Below are positions 18,700 through 27,982 of a stretch of DNA of 64,000 nt, piece by piece. Source of the stretch: Streptomyces marincola (GTDB lineage: Bacteria > Actinomycetota > Actinomycetes > Streptomycetales > Streptomycetaceae); the NCBI RefSeq assembly GCF_020410765.1, contig NZ_CP084541.1, positions 4,359,001 through 4,423,000 on the forward strand, read 5' to 3'. The translations under genes were made by a program, and so were the position numbers. Under the pieces are notes generated by a model. That model was not told the origin of the DNA, ran no database searches, and saw nothing but the letters and a program-made list of their open reading frames with translations. Within the stretch, counting starts at the first letter, position 1. Every line of letters starts with the position of its first letter.

Positions 18700-21162
18700 A
18701 TGGGCCAAGACAACGGGCACACCGAGCCGCGCGACACGGGCGACAGGAAGGCGCGCGACGGCGTGCCACCGCGAAAGACCGCGGCGGCCGATCCGCGCGT
18801 CTCGTCGCACACGCCCTCCGGGAGCGGGGGCGGCAAGGCGGCCGGGCGGCGCGGTGGTTCGCCGGCGGACGCCTCGCGCGCGGAGGCGGAGGCGGACGAG
18901 CCGGGCACGGCCGCCGCGCCGGGCGGGCAGAAGGACGCCTCGTCCGGCGGGCGGAAGGATGCTTCGGGGGACGGGCGGAAGGACGACGTTTCCGGCGACG
19001 GGCCGAAGGACGCTTCCGGCGACGGGCCGGAGCCCGGGGCCGACGGGCCGGAGTCCGGGTCCGGCGCGGCGAAGTCCGGGTCCGGGACGAAGAAGGCCGG
19101 AACCGGGGCGAAGCCCGAGACCGGAACGAAGCCTGGAAGCGCAGCGGAGGCCGGGGCCGGGGCGAAGTCCACGTCCGGCGGGGCGAAGCCCGGGGCCGAC
19201 GCCTCCGCAGCCGCCGAGCCCGAGCCCGAGCGCGAGTCCGGCGGCGAGGCCGAGGACGCCCCGGGCGAGCCGAGGCCGCCGCGCGGCGGCGACCGCGCGC
19301 GCAAGGAGGCCGAGGAGCGCGCCACGCGGGCGGAGGCCCGGGCCACGGAGGTGGTCAGCGGCGTCCGGCTGCTGAACGGGCGGTACCGGCTCGGCTCGGT
19401 CGTCGGCCGGGGCGGCATGGGCACCGTGTGGCACGCGACGGACGAAGTGCTCGGACGGGCCGTCGCCGTGAAGGAGCTGCGGCTGCCGCCCGGTGTGGAC
19501 GACGCCGAGCGCAAGCGGATGATCACCAGGACGTTGCGCGAGGCCAAGGCCATCGCGACCATCCGCAGCCGGGGCGTCGTCACGATCTACGACGTCGTGG
19601 ACGAGGGGTCGCGGCCGTGGATCGTGATGGAGCTGATCGAGGGCCGCTCGCTCGCCGACATCATCAAGAACGACGGCCCCATGTCGCCGCGCCGCGCGGC
19701 CGGGATCGGGCTCGCCGTGCTCGACGTGCTGCGCGCGGCACACGCGGCGGGCATCCTGCACCGCGACGTCAAGCCGTCGAACGTGCTCATCGCGAACGAG
19801 GACAACCGCGTGGTGCTCACCGACTTCGGCATCGCCAAGGTCGAGGGCGACCCGTCCATCACCTCGACCGGCATGCTCGTCGGCGCCCCCTCCTACATCT
19901 CGCCCGAGCGGGCCAGGGGACGACCCCCCGGCCCGCCGGCCGACATGTGGTCGCTCGGCGGCCTGCTGTACTGCTGCGTCGAGGGCCGTCCGCCCTACGA
20001 CGAGGGCGGTGCCATCGCCACCCTCGCCGCCGTCATGCACGACCCGGTGCCCGAGCCGCGCAGCGCGGGGCCGTTGACCGAGGTCATCAACCGCCTGCTG
20101 GACAAGTCCCCCGAGCAGCGGCTGGACGAGCCGGGCGCACGCCGGATGCTGACCGAGGCGCGTGCGGCGGCCGAGGACTCCACGCTCGTCGTGGGCGCGC
20201 CTTCCGAGGCGGCGCCCACGCCGGTGGCGCCGCCGCCGGCCGTGGCCTCCCCCGCGAAGGGCGCCGCTGCCGCGGCCTCGGGCGCCGCCGCGCGGCCGGC
20301 CGCAGGACCGGCCGGCGGGGAGCCGACCGGTCCTGTGCCCGTGCGGGCCGGCGGGGAGGACCGGCGGCGGCGCGTGCTGATCGCGGCCGGAGTCGGCGTG
20401 GTGCTGCTCGCGCTGATCGGCGTGCTGCTCGCGACCACGCTGGGCGGCGACGAGGGCGAGAACAGCGGCGCGGGCGGTCAGGACACCACCGCCGACCCCA
20501 CCGCGCCGGCCGACGACGAGGCGCAGGGCGACGAGCCCGCCGATGAGCCGCCCGGGGGCCAGCCGGGGGAGCAGCCGTCCGGCGGCTCCGACGCGACCGA
20601 GGCCCCGGAGGACGGCGGGCAGGCCGACGGGGGGCAGGCGGACGGCGCGGGCCCGCCGGGCACCGAGCCGGAGAACGACCCGGACGCGTCCGTTCCCGGC
20701 AGCCCCGCGGGGTACGCCGAGGTCGTCGACGAGGACTTCAACTTCCGGATCTCCCTGCCCAGGGGCTGGGAGCGCACCGGCATAGCCGGGCAGAACTCGG
20801 GCGGCATATACAGCGCCCCGGACGGCTCCGCGCCCAAGGTGCAGGTCGACTTCACCGGTAGTCCGGGCGAGGACGCGGAGGCGTCCTGGCGCGATCTGGA
20901 GCCGGCGGTCAGGGGCAGCAGCTCGGGCTACGAGCTGATAGGCATCGAGGCGGTCGAGTGGCGGGACTACCCGTCCGTGGCCGACTGGCAGTTCGAGCGT
21001 ACCGAGGACGGTGAGCGGGTACGTGTGCTCAACAGGGGCTTCCGGGTCGACGGTGACCGCGGGTACGCCGTGATGATCACCTGCCCGGTGGAGGAGTGGG
21101 ACGAGGAGTCCTGCCGCACGCTGAGGGAGACGGCGTTCGCCACATTCCAGCCGTTGAACTGA
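18700..21162 (+). CDS. Membrane Ser/Thr protein kinase (PknB-type) with extracellular domain
   Basis: The protein is 820 residues. Residues 1–225 are low-complexity, rich in Gly/Lys/Glu/Asp with imperfect repeats around KDASGDG. The kinase domain runs from about 228 to 490: glycine loop VGRGGMGTVW, VAVKEL (ATP lysine), HRDVKPSN at about 353–360, DFG and SPERARG. A Pro/Ala-rich juxtamembrane region leads to one membrane helix at about 560–582 (VLIAAGVGVVLLALIGVLLA). An acidic linker and an extracellular domain from about 670 to the end follow (FRISLPRGWERTG). All catalytic residues are present. ATG 18700 follows GGAGGGG by 5 bases; ATG 18664 is possible but has no clear site. A pseudokinase with a related ectodomain follows, 101 bases downstream. 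Confidence 0.92.
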   Translation: MGQDNGHTEPRDTGDRKARDGVPPRKTAAADPRVSSHTPSGSGGGKAAGRRGGSPADASRAEAEADEPGTAAAPGGQKDASSGGRKDASGDGRKDDVSGDGPKDASGDGPEPGADGPESGSGAAKSGSGTKKAGTGAKPETGTKPGSAAEAGAGAKSTSGGAKPGADASAAAEPEPERESGGEAEDAPGEPRPPRGGDRARKEAEERATRAEARATEVVSGVRLLNGRYRLGSVVGRGGMGTVWHATDEVLGRAVAVKELRLPPGVDDAERKRMITRTLREAKAIATIRSRGVVTIYDVVDEGSRPWIVMELIEGRSLADIIKNDGPMSPRRAAGIGLAVLDVLRAAHAAGILHRDVKPSNVLIANEDNRVVLTDFGIAKVEGDPSITSTGMLVGAPSYISPERARGRPPGPPADMWSLGGLLYCCVEGRPPYDEGGAIATLAAVMHDPVPEPRSAGPLTEVINRLLDKSPEQRLDEPGARRMLTEARAAAEDSTLVVGAPSEAAPTPVAPPPAVASPAKGAAAAASGAAARPAAGPAGGEPTGPVPVRAGGEDRRRRVLIAAGVGVVLLALIGVLLATTLGGDEGENSGAGGQDTTADPTAPADDEAQGDEPADEPPGGQPGEQPSGGSDATEAPEDGGQADGGQADGAGPPGTEPENDPDASVPGSPAGYAEVVDEDFNFRISLPRGWERTGIAGQNSGGIYSAPDGSAPKVQVDFTGSPGEDAEASWRDLEPAVRGSSSGYELIGIEAVEWRDYPSVADWQFERTEDGERVRVLNRGFRVDGDRGYAVMITCPVEEWDEESCRTLRETAFATFQPLN

Positions 21163-21263
21163 GAATGATTGGGAGTTGACGGACCGTAGGCGGTTCATGT
21201 CCGTGGCGCGTATGGTGAGAGGCCGGATCGGGCGCGGAGGTACGCACGCGGTGGGGAGGCATC

Positions 21264-23888
21264 GTGGACAGTTACGCGGGGCGGCTGCTGGCCCATCGCT
21301 ACCGGCTTCCGAGGACGCCGTCGGACGAGTTCGAGCTGATCGAGTCGCGGGCCTTCGACACCGCGAGCGGGCAGGAGGTCCTGGTACGCCAGGTTCCGCT
21401 GCCCGAGGTCGTCGAGGCGGAGACCCTCGACGACGACGGCCGGGGGCCGCGGCCCCCGGCGCGCGGCGCTGAGGACGTGGCCACGCGCACGCCGGACGAC
21501 CCGGTGGTGCGCCGCGCGGTCGAGGCGGCGGTGGCCGCGGCGGGAGTGCCCGACCACCCGCGGCTCGACCAGGTCTTCGACGTCTTCGTGCAGGGCGACG
21601 GACTGTGGATCGTCAGTGAGTTAGTACCCGCGAGGCCGCTCGCGGCGGTGCTCGCGGAGGAACGGCTCGGGCCGTTCCGCGCCGCCGAGATCGCGGCCGA
21701 CCTGCTCGCCGCGCTGCGCATCGTGCACGCGCACGGCTGGACCCACAGGAACGTGACGGCGCGCACCGTCATGATCTGCGAGGACGGGCGCGCGGTGCTC
21801 ACCGGACTCGCGGCCGGCGCGGCGGAGGAGGCCCTGTGCGGCTACGACCCGCTGCCCGCCGAGACGCAGGACGCCTTCGCCGCGCAGCCGCAGCCGCAGC
21901 CGCAACCCGCGCCCGCGCCGCCGCCGGTCGTCGCGGACCCGGCGGCCCGGCCGCCGGCGCACGCCCAGGGCCCCGCGCGACAGGAGCGGCACGACCCGGG
22001 GGCGCACGGCCCGCACGGACGGGGCGCAGAGAGCGCGCCGCCCGCGCCGGGGCGCGCGCTGCCGCCCGGGTTCGAGGGGCAGCCGCTCGGCCCCGAGGCG
22101 TACCGGCGCTGGGAGACCGGCGCCCTGCCCCGCGTCGAGATCACCGGCGCCGAGGGCCCGCCCACGGCCGGCGGGGGCGCCGCCGGGTTCGTGGCGCGCG
22201 TCAGGGAGCAGGGCGGACTGCCCCAGGGGCCGCTCGGCCCCCAGGGCCGGCAGGCGCCGGGGCCGTACGGCACCGGTCCTGGCCCGCAGGCCGCGCCGGG
22301 CGCGCAGCCGGGCCGGGGCCAGGGCGAACGGCTGCCCGCCACCTGGGACTTCGAGGGCGGCGCGGGCCGCGAGGCGACCCCGCCGCAGCCCGGCGCCCCG
22401 GCCCGCGGCGCCCGCAGCGGCGCCATCGCCGCCTACCGCGCGGGCACGCAGGCCGGCGCGGCGCGCCGCACCGGCCCCGAGCCCGCCCCGGGCCCGGCCG
22501 ACCTGCCGGGCGGCGGGCGCGCGGCGCACCCGGTCCGCACCGGCTGGGAGCCGGTGCCGCCCCGGGCCGCCGAGCAGCCGCGGGAGCCGGCGCCGCGCGA
22601 GGCCCCCGCGCCGCTGCCGTCCGGCCGGCAGCCGGCCGGGGCGATACCGGGTCCCCCGGTCCGCTACCGGGGCCCCGACACGGCGCTGGCCGCCGAGCGC
22701 GCGCGGCAGGCGCGCATCATGACGGTGGGCGCCGTTACCGAGCGCTGGGCGCCCGAGCAGGCGGGGCCCGTGTACGAGCACTGGCGGCTCGCGCCGCCGG
22801 TCGGCCCCGCGGCCGACTTCTGGGCGCTCGGCGCGCTGCTGTTCCGCGCCGTGCAGGGCCATCCGCCCTACCCCGAGGAGAACGCGGCGGAGCTGGCGCA
22901 GGCCGTGTGCGCGGAGCAGCCGGCGTTCGCCGAGGACTGCGGGGCGCTGCGCCCGGTCATCGAGTCCCTGCTGAGGCAGGACCCCACGGAACGTCCGCGC
23001 GGCGAGGAACTGCGCGGCTGGCTGCGTTCCCTGCTGCGCAGCGCGCCCGAGCCCGAGGTCGGGCGCAACACCGTGACCGCGCCCCCCGCGCTCGAACCCG
23101 GCCGCCCCGCCGACCCCCGGCGGCTGCCGATCCTGCGGCGCCGCGGCGAGCTGGTGGGGCCGCGGCGCCGGCCGCGCCGCTCCGGCGGCCCGCGCCGCCT
23201 GGGCCGGGCGCTGCTCGTGGTGGTGCTGCTCGGCCTCGCGGGCGCGGTGGCCTCCGTGCTCGCCTTCATGTCGGAGGACCGCACGACGGGCGGCGCCGCG
23301 CCGCCGGTGCCCGAGTCGGGCGAGCCGGAGCCCGGCGGCCCGACGGCGGGCGCGCCGCCGCCGGACGAGCCGGCGCCGCGCCCCACGGGCGACGCGACGC
23401 GCCCCTCGCCCGCCGAGGGCGACCAGCAGCTCGCGCCGCCGCCCGAGGGGTACGAGGTGCGGGAGGACGAGAGCGGGTTCGCGCTCACCGTTCCCCAGGA
23501 CTGGGAGCGGCGGGGCGAGAACGCCGAGGGCCAGGTGATCTTCGCCGGGGAGGGCCTTGAGCTCGTCGTGGTGGCGGGACGGGACCGCGTGGGCGAGTTC
23601 GCCGACGACCCGCTCGACTACCAGATGGGCGAGGAGCCCGAGTTGGCCGGCTACCGGGCCTACCAGTTCCGCTCGGCCGAGGACCTCTACGAGACGCGGG
23701 TGGGGGACGTGCTGGGCGCCGAAGGCGTGTTCGCCTGGCGGGACGCGCAGGGCGACCGGGTCGCGTTCAACCGGGTGGTCCTCATCGACGGCGGCTACCA
23801 CGTGGTGCAGGTGCGCGGCCCCGCCGACCAGCGGGAACGGCTCGGTGATGTCTACGAGGTCGCCTCGGAGAGCTACCGGGCCGGCTGA
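21264..23888 (+). CDS. Membrane pseudokinase (Ser/Thr kinase fold, inactive) with extracellular domain
   Basis: This 874-residue protein is related to the preceding kinase but lacks catalysis. The glycine loop is missing, the ATP lysine is R42 (VLVRQV for VAVKEL), the HRD-x-K-x-x-N loop reads H161-R-N-V-T-A-R-T168, and DFG is replaced by GLA. A very long Pro/Gly/Ala/Gln-rich insert (about 200–500) splits the C-lobe, which resumes at APPVGPAADFWALGALLF. One membrane helix lies near residue 650 (ALLVVVLLGLAGAVASVLAF). The outside part from about 725 (FALTVPQDWERRG) parallels that of the upstream kinase. Start GTG 21264 with GGGGAGG upstream. It is likely a non-catalytic partner or scaffold of the neighbouring kinase (inference). 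Confidence 0.85.
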   Translation: MDSYAGRLLAHRYRLPRTPSDEFELIESRAFDTASGQEVLVRQVPLPEVVEAETLDDDGRGPRPPARGAEDVATRTPDDPVVRRAVEAAVAAAGVPDHPRLDQVFDVFVQGDGLWIVSELVPARPLAAVLAEERLGPFRAAEIAADLLAALRIVHAHGWTHRNVTARTVMICEDGRAVLTGLAAGAAEEALCGYDPLPAETQDAFAAQPQPQPQPAPAPPPVVADPAARPPAHAQGPARQERHDPGAHGPHGRGAESAPPAPGRALPPGFEGQPLGPEAYRRWETGALPRVEITGAEGPPTAGGGAAGFVARVREQGGLPQGPLGPQGRQAPGPYGTGPGPQAAPGAQPGRGQGERLPATWDFEGGAGREATPPQPGAPARGARSGAIAAYRAGTQAGAARRTGPEPAPGPADLPGGGRAAHPVRTGWEPVPPRAAEQPREPAPREAPAPLPSGRQPAGAIPGPPVRYRGPDTALAAERARQARIMTVGAVTERWAPEQAGPVYEHWRLAPPVGPAADFWALGALLFRAVQGHPPYPEENAAELAQAVCAEQPAFAEDCGALRPVIESLLRQDPTERPRGEELRGWLRSLLRSAPEPEVGRNTVTAPPALEPGRPADPRRLPILRRRGELVGPRRRPRRSGGPRRLGRALLVVVLLGLAGAVASVLAFMSEDRTTGGAAPPVPESGEPEPGGPTAGAPPPDEPAPRPTGDATRPSPAEGDQQLAPPPEGYEVREDESGFALTVPQDWERRGENAEGQVIFAGEGLELVVVAGRDRVGEFADDPLDYQMGEEPELAGYRAYQFRSAEDLYETRVGDVLGAEGVFAWRDAQGDRVAFNRVVLIDGGYHVVQVRGPADQRERLGDVYEVASESYRAG

Positions 23889-23989
23889 CCGGGCGCGGGC
23901 CGCGCGTCACCCTTCGTGCCAGTGTTCGCTGGCAAAAACCGGTTACCGACAGGTAGTCAGGGCGGGCCGGGCGGTCGTACTCTCCGGCT

Positions 23990-25564
23990 ATGACGACAGC
24001 GCAGCCCGCGTCCCCGGCCCACCCGCCCCGCGTGGTCCCGGCGGAACTGGTCGAGCAGCTGACCCGGGGCGTCATCGGCAGTGGCAGAACCGCCTGCCAC
24101 TCGCCGCTCACCGGCCTGCCGCTCGCCGAACTGCCGGAGACCTCCGAGGACGAGGTCGCCCTCGCCTTCGACCGGGCCGGAGCGGCGCAGCCGGCCTGGG
24201 CCGCGAGACCCGTGCGGGAACGGGCCGCCGTGCTGCTGCGCTTCCACGACCTGCTGCTGCGCCGCCAGGACGCGGGACTCGATCTGATCCAGCTGGAGAC
24301 GGGCAAGGCGCGCCTGCACGCCCACGAGGAGGTGCAGGCCGTCGCCATGGCGGCCAGGCACTACGGCCGCCGGGCGCCCGCCTACCTGCGGCCGGTTCGG
24401 CACGGCGGCGCGTTCCCCCTGCTCACGCGCGTCACCGAACTGCGTCACCCGCGCGGGGTCGTCGGCCACATCTCGCCGTGGAACTACCCGCTCGAACTGT
24501 CGGTCGGCGACGCCCTCCCCGCGCTCGTCGCGGGCAACGCCGTCGTGATGAAGCCGGACACCGAGACCGCGCTGACCGCCCTGTGGGCGCGTTCCCTGCT
24601 CGTCGACGCCGGGCTGCCGCCCGAGGTGTGGCAGGTCGTGCTGGGCGAGGGCCCGGTCGTCGGCCCGCAGGTCGTGCGGCACGCCGACTACGTCACGTTC
24701 ACGGGCTCCACGCGCACCGGCCGCGAGGTGGCCGAGCGCGCGGCGGCCCGCCTGGTGGGCGTGAGCCTCGAACTCGGCGGCAAGAACCCCATGATCGTCC
24801 TCGACGACGCCGACCTCGACCGCACCGTGGCGGGCGCGCTCCGCGCCTGCTTCGCCTCCGCGGGGCAGCTGTGCATCTCCGCGGAACGGCTGCTGCTGCA
24901 CGAGCGGGTGGCCGACGCGTTCCTCGACCGCTTCGTCGAACGCGTCGAGGCGCTGCGCCTGGGCGCGCCGCTCGACTGGGGAACGGACATGGGGTCGCTG
25001 TGCTCGCAGCGGCAGCTCGACGTGGTGACCCGGCACGTCGAGGACGCCGTCGCGCGCGGCGCCAAGGTCCTCACCGGCGGCCGGCCCAGGCCGGACCTCG
25101 GCCCGTACTTCTACGAGCCGACCGTCCTGGCCGACGTGGCGCCGCCGATGCTGGTGTGCGACAACGAGACGTTCGGCCCCGTCGTGTCCGTCCACCGGTT
25201 CGCCGACGACGCCGAGGCGGTCGTCCGCGCCAACGCCACGCGGTACGGCCTCAACGCCTCGGTGTGGTCGCGCGACACGCGGCGGGCCCGGCGCGTCGCG
25301 GCGCGGCTGCGCGTCGGCAGCGTCAACATCAACGAGGCGTACGGCGCCGCCTACGGCAGCATCCAGGCGCCGATGGGGGGCATGGGCGACTCAGGCATCG
25401 GCCGCAGGCACGGCGCCGAGGGCATCCTCAAGTACACCGAGTCGCAGACCGTCGCCGAGCAGCGGCTGGTGCCGATGGCGCCGGCGTTCGGCCTCGACGA
25501 CCGGCGGTACGCCGGGCTGATGACGCGTTCGCTGCGGGCGCTGAAGACGCTGAGGTTCCGCTGA
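23990..25564 (+). CDS. NAD(P)-dependent aldehyde dehydrogenase, succinate-semialdehyde type
   Basis: This 524-residue ALDH-superfamily enzyme most resembles actinobacterial succinic semialdehyde dehydrogenases (GabD2 group). It has the substrate/cofactor stretch ISPWNYPLELSVGDALPALV, the FTGSTRTGREV loop, the general base Glu in SLELGGKNP and the nucleophilic Cys in SAGQLCISAER. All catalytic residues are intact. Substrate specificity cannot be fixed from sequence. It overlaps the following GMC oxidoreductase by one base (TGATG), so the two are co-translated. A small hairpin (23917–23934) precedes the gene. Confidence 0.85.
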   Translation: MTTAQPASPAHPPRVVPAELVEQLTRGVIGSGRTACHSPLTGLPLAELPETSEDEVALAFDRAGAAQPAWAARPVRERAAVLLRFHDLLLRRQDAGLDLIQLETGKARLHAHEEVQAVAMAARHYGRRAPAYLRPVRHGGAFPLLTRVTELRHPRGVVGHISPWNYPLELSVGDALPALVAGNAVVMKPDTETALTALWARSLLVDAGLPPEVWQVVLGEGPVVGPQVVRHADYVTFTGSTRTGREVAERAAARLVGVSLELGGKNPMIVLDDADLDRTVAGALRACFASAGQLCISAERLLLHERVADAFLDRFVERVEALRLGAPLDWGTDMGSLCSQRQLDVVTRHVEDAVARGAKVLTGGRPRPDLGPYFYEPTVLADVAPPMLVCDNETFGPVVSVHRFADDAEAVVRANATRYGLNASVWSRDTRRARRVAARLRVGSVNINEAYGAAYGSIQAPMGGMGDSGIGRRHGAEGILKYTESQTVAEQRLVPMAPAFGLDDRRYAGLMTRSLRALKTLRFR

Positions 25565-27459
25565 TGTCCCCCGCGCGCGAACGGGCCCGCCGCCGCCCCG
25601 GCGGCCGTGACCGGCGGCGCGGCGCCGGGAACGCGGCGGACGCGGGGGACGCGGAGGGCGATGTGCCCGAGGTGTACGACGTGGTCGTGGTCGGCTCCGG
25701 CTTCGGCGGCTCGGTGTCCGCGCTGCGGCTGACGGAGAAGGGCTACCGGGTGGCCGTGCTCGAAGCAGGGCGCAGGTTCGGCCCCGGCGACCTGCCGAGG
25801 AACTCCTGGGACCTGCGCAACTACCTGTGGGCGCCGCGCCTGCGGCTGTACGGCATCCAGCGCATCCACCTGCTGCGCAAGGTGATGATCCTGGCCGGCG
25901 CGGGCGTCGGCGGGGGCTCGCTGAACTACGCGAACACGCTGTACGTGCCGCCCGCCGCGTTCTTCGAGGACCGCCAGTGGCGCGACATCACCGACTGGCA
26001 GCGCGAACTCGCGCCGTACTACGACCAGGCCCGCCGGATGCTCGGGGTGCGCACCAACCCGACCGTCACGGCCGTCGACCGGCACCTGAAGGCCGCGGCG
26101 GACAGGATGGGCTGCGGCGAAACGTTTCACATGGCGCCGGTGGGCGTCTTCTTCGGCGACGGTGACGACGGCGACGGAACGGCCGTCACCGAGCCGGGCG
26201 GCGAGGTGCCCGACCCGTACTTCGGCGGCGCGGGCCCGGCCCGCAGGGCCTGCCTCCAGTGCGGCGAGTGCATGACGGGCTGCCGCAGGGGCGCGAAGAA
26301 CACCCTCAACGAGAACTACCTGTACCTCGCCGAGCGCGCGGGCGCCGAGGTGCGCCCGCTGACCACGGTCACCGCCGTCACCGAACTCCCGGACGGCCGG
26401 GGCCACCTGGTCACCACCGAGCCCACCGACGCGTCGGGGCGCGCGCGCCGGCGCGGGCGCAGAACGTTGCGCGCGCGGCACGTCGTGATCGCCGCGGGCA
26501 CCTACGGCACGCAGACCCTGCTGCACCGCATGCGCGACAGCGGCGCGCTGCCGCGCATCTCCGACCGGCTCGGGACGCTGACCCGCACCAACTCCGAGGC
26601 GCTCGTCGGCGCGCGGACCAGCCCGCGGCGCTACCGCGCCAAGCACGGGCCGGACGCGGGCCCCGACTTCACGCGGGGCGTCACGATCACCTCGTCCATC
26701 CACCCGGACGAGCACACGCACATCGAGCCGGTGCGCTGCGGCAAGGGCTCCAACGCCCTGGGGTTCCTGTCCATCGAGCAGTTCCCCAGGGGCGGCCTGC
26801 CCCGCGTGCTGTCGTACGCGCTGACGTCCCTGCGGCACCCGTGGCCGTTCCTCGTCTCGATGTCGAACCGCAGGTGGTCGGAGCGGACCATCATCGGCCT
26901 GGTGATGCAGACGCACGACAACTCCCTGACCACGTTCCGCAAACGGCGCGGCCCCGGCAAGGGCGCGCTGACGGCGCGGCAGGGCCACGGCGCGCCGAAC
27001 CCCGACCACATACCCGAGGGCGCCGAGGCGGCACGGCGGCTGGCGGAGGAGATCAACGGGTTCGCGGGCACGAACGTCGGCGAGCTGATCGGCTCCCCGC
27101 TGACCGCGCACTTCCTCGGCGGCTGCCCCATCGGCGCCGACGCGACGCGCGGCGTGGTGGACCCCTACCTCAGGCTCTACGGGCACCCGGGCGTCTCGGT
27201 CGTCGACGGCTCCGCGGTCTCCGCGAACCTCGGCGTCAACCCGGCGCTGACCATCACGGCGCAGGCGGAACGGGCCATGGCCCTGTGGCCGAACAAGGGC
27301 GAGGCCGACCCAAGGCCCGGGCAGGGCGAGGGGTACGTTCCGCTGCCACCGGTCGCGCCGCGTTCGCCCGCCGTGCCCGCCGGGGCGTTCGGGGAGCTGC
27401 GCCCCGCCGTCGTCCTCCCGGTCCCCGAGGTGCCGAAGCGGGCGGCCGAGGGGACCTGA
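25564..27459 (+). CDS. GMC oxidoreductase, cholesterol-oxidase-like, with ferredoxin-type Cys cluster
   Basis: This 631-residue FAD enzyme starts with a 36-residue Arg-rich tail, then the FAD motif VVVGSGFGGSVSALRLTEKG. The ALDH upstream and the signature GAGVGGGSLNYANTLYVPP place it near the cholesterol oxidase/ChoD branch of the GMC family. The C-terminal substrate-domain motif is TAHFLGGCPIG, with VDGSAVSANLGVNPALTI. Between them, C230-x2-C233-x2-C236-x3-C240 (CLQCGECMTGC) is the spacing of a ferredoxin [4Fe-4S] ligand set. There is no signal peptide, so it is cytoplasmic. The ATG overlaps the ALDH stop. A sterol or long-chain alcohol substrate, with the aldehyde passed to the ALDH, is a reasonable but untested idea. 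Confidence 0.85.
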   Translation: MSPARERARRRPGGRDRRRGAGNAADAGDAEGDVPEVYDVVVVGSGFGGSVSALRLTEKGYRVAVLEAGRRFGPGDLPRNSWDLRNYLWAPRLRLYGIQRIHLLRKVMILAGAGVGGGSLNYANTLYVPPAAFFEDRQWRDITDWQRELAPYYDQARRMLGVRTNPTVTAVDRHLKAAADRMGCGETFHMAPVGVFFGDGDDGDGTAVTEPGGEVPDPYFGGAGPARRACLQCGECMTGCRRGAKNTLNENYLYLAERAGAEVRPLTTVTAVTELPDGRGHLVTTEPTDASGRARRRGRRTLRARHVVIAAGTYGTQTLLHRMRDSGALPRISDRLGTLTRTNSEALVGARTSPRRYRAKHGPDAGPDFTRGVTITSSIHPDEHTHIEPVRCGKGSNALGFLSIEQFPRGGLPRVLSYALTSLRHPWPFLVSMSNRRWSERTIIGLVMQTHDNSLTTFRKRRGPGKGALTARQGHGAPNPDHIPEGAEAARRLAEEINGFAGTNVGELIGSPLTAHFLGGCPIGADATRGVVDPYLRLYGHPGVSVVDGSAVSANLGVNPALTITAQAERAMALWPNKGEADPRPGQGEGYVPLPPVAPRSPAVPAGAFGELRPAVVLPVPEVPKRAAEGT

Positions 27460-27461
27460 GG

Positions 27462-27483
27462 CGCCGGGGGCGCGCCCCCGGCG
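27462..27483. terminator. Terminator hairpin after the GMC oxidoreductase gene
   Basis: A perfect 22-base GC palindrome begins 2 bases after the stop codon. A second imperfect stem (GAAGGGGC at about 27491 with GCCCCTTC at about 27524) follows, which would back it up. Confidence 0.65.
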
Positions 27484-27715
27484 GCGCGGCGAAGGGGCCC
27501 GTCCCCCGGGGGAGTGGGAACGAGCCCCTTCGGTCTGTGCGGCCCGCGCGGGCCCCGCGCGCCGGTCGTGCGCGCCACGCGCCGCCGCGCGGGGCGGACT
27601 TCGCCGGCGTGACCGCGCGGCGAACGGGGTGATCAACCGGTCTCGCGCCCCGTACGACCGGCGGGGGCGCCGGGAGGTTGTGGACGGCCGCGTCACGATT
27701 CGGCCACGTATGGTT

Positions 27716-27745
27716 CGGCGGGCCCGCCGCGTGGCGGGCCCGCCG
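27716..27745. repeat. Strong hairpin in the gene-free region
   Basis: A perfect 13-bp stem (27716–27728 with 27733–27745) closes a GCGT loop. The arms themselves are nearly self-palindromic (GGCGGGCCCGCC). Its role is unknown. Confidence 0.6.
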
Positions 27746-27777
27746 ACGGGAGCCGGGCCGGGGGCGCGGCTCCCGCA

Positions 27778-27808
27778 CAGCACGGGCGACAGGGCGGCGC
27801 CCGTGCTG
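27778..27808. repeat. Hairpin in the gene-free region
   Basis: An 11-bp perfect stem (27778–27788 with 27798–27808) closes a 9-base loop. It lies 32 bases after the previous hairpin. Confidence 0.55.
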
Positions 27809-27946
27809 GCGGCGGCGCCGGGGGGAGGGCGCCGCGGCCGTTGGCCGGACCACTGGAGGGGGTGCGCCGTGGTCCGCCAACAGGTCTCGGTTGTCGGGAA
27901 AGCCGTTCCGCGCCGCGGGCGGCGCGGTGGAGTGGTGCGAGGGCGC

Positions 27947-27982
27947 GGCGGCCGGTTCCCGGCGTCCCGGGAACCGGCCGCC
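27947..27982. repeat. Longest hairpin in the gene-free region
   Basis: A perfect 16-bp stem (27947–27962 with 27967–27982) closes a CGTC loop. No gene ends next to it, so it is not an ordinary terminator of an annotated gene. Confidence 0.65.

Noticed and set aside
23917..23934. Small hairpin TGCCAG–CTGGCA followed by AAAA before the aldehyde dehydrogenase gene
   Set aside because: Only six base pairs; too weak to call a terminator, and no operator consensus fits.
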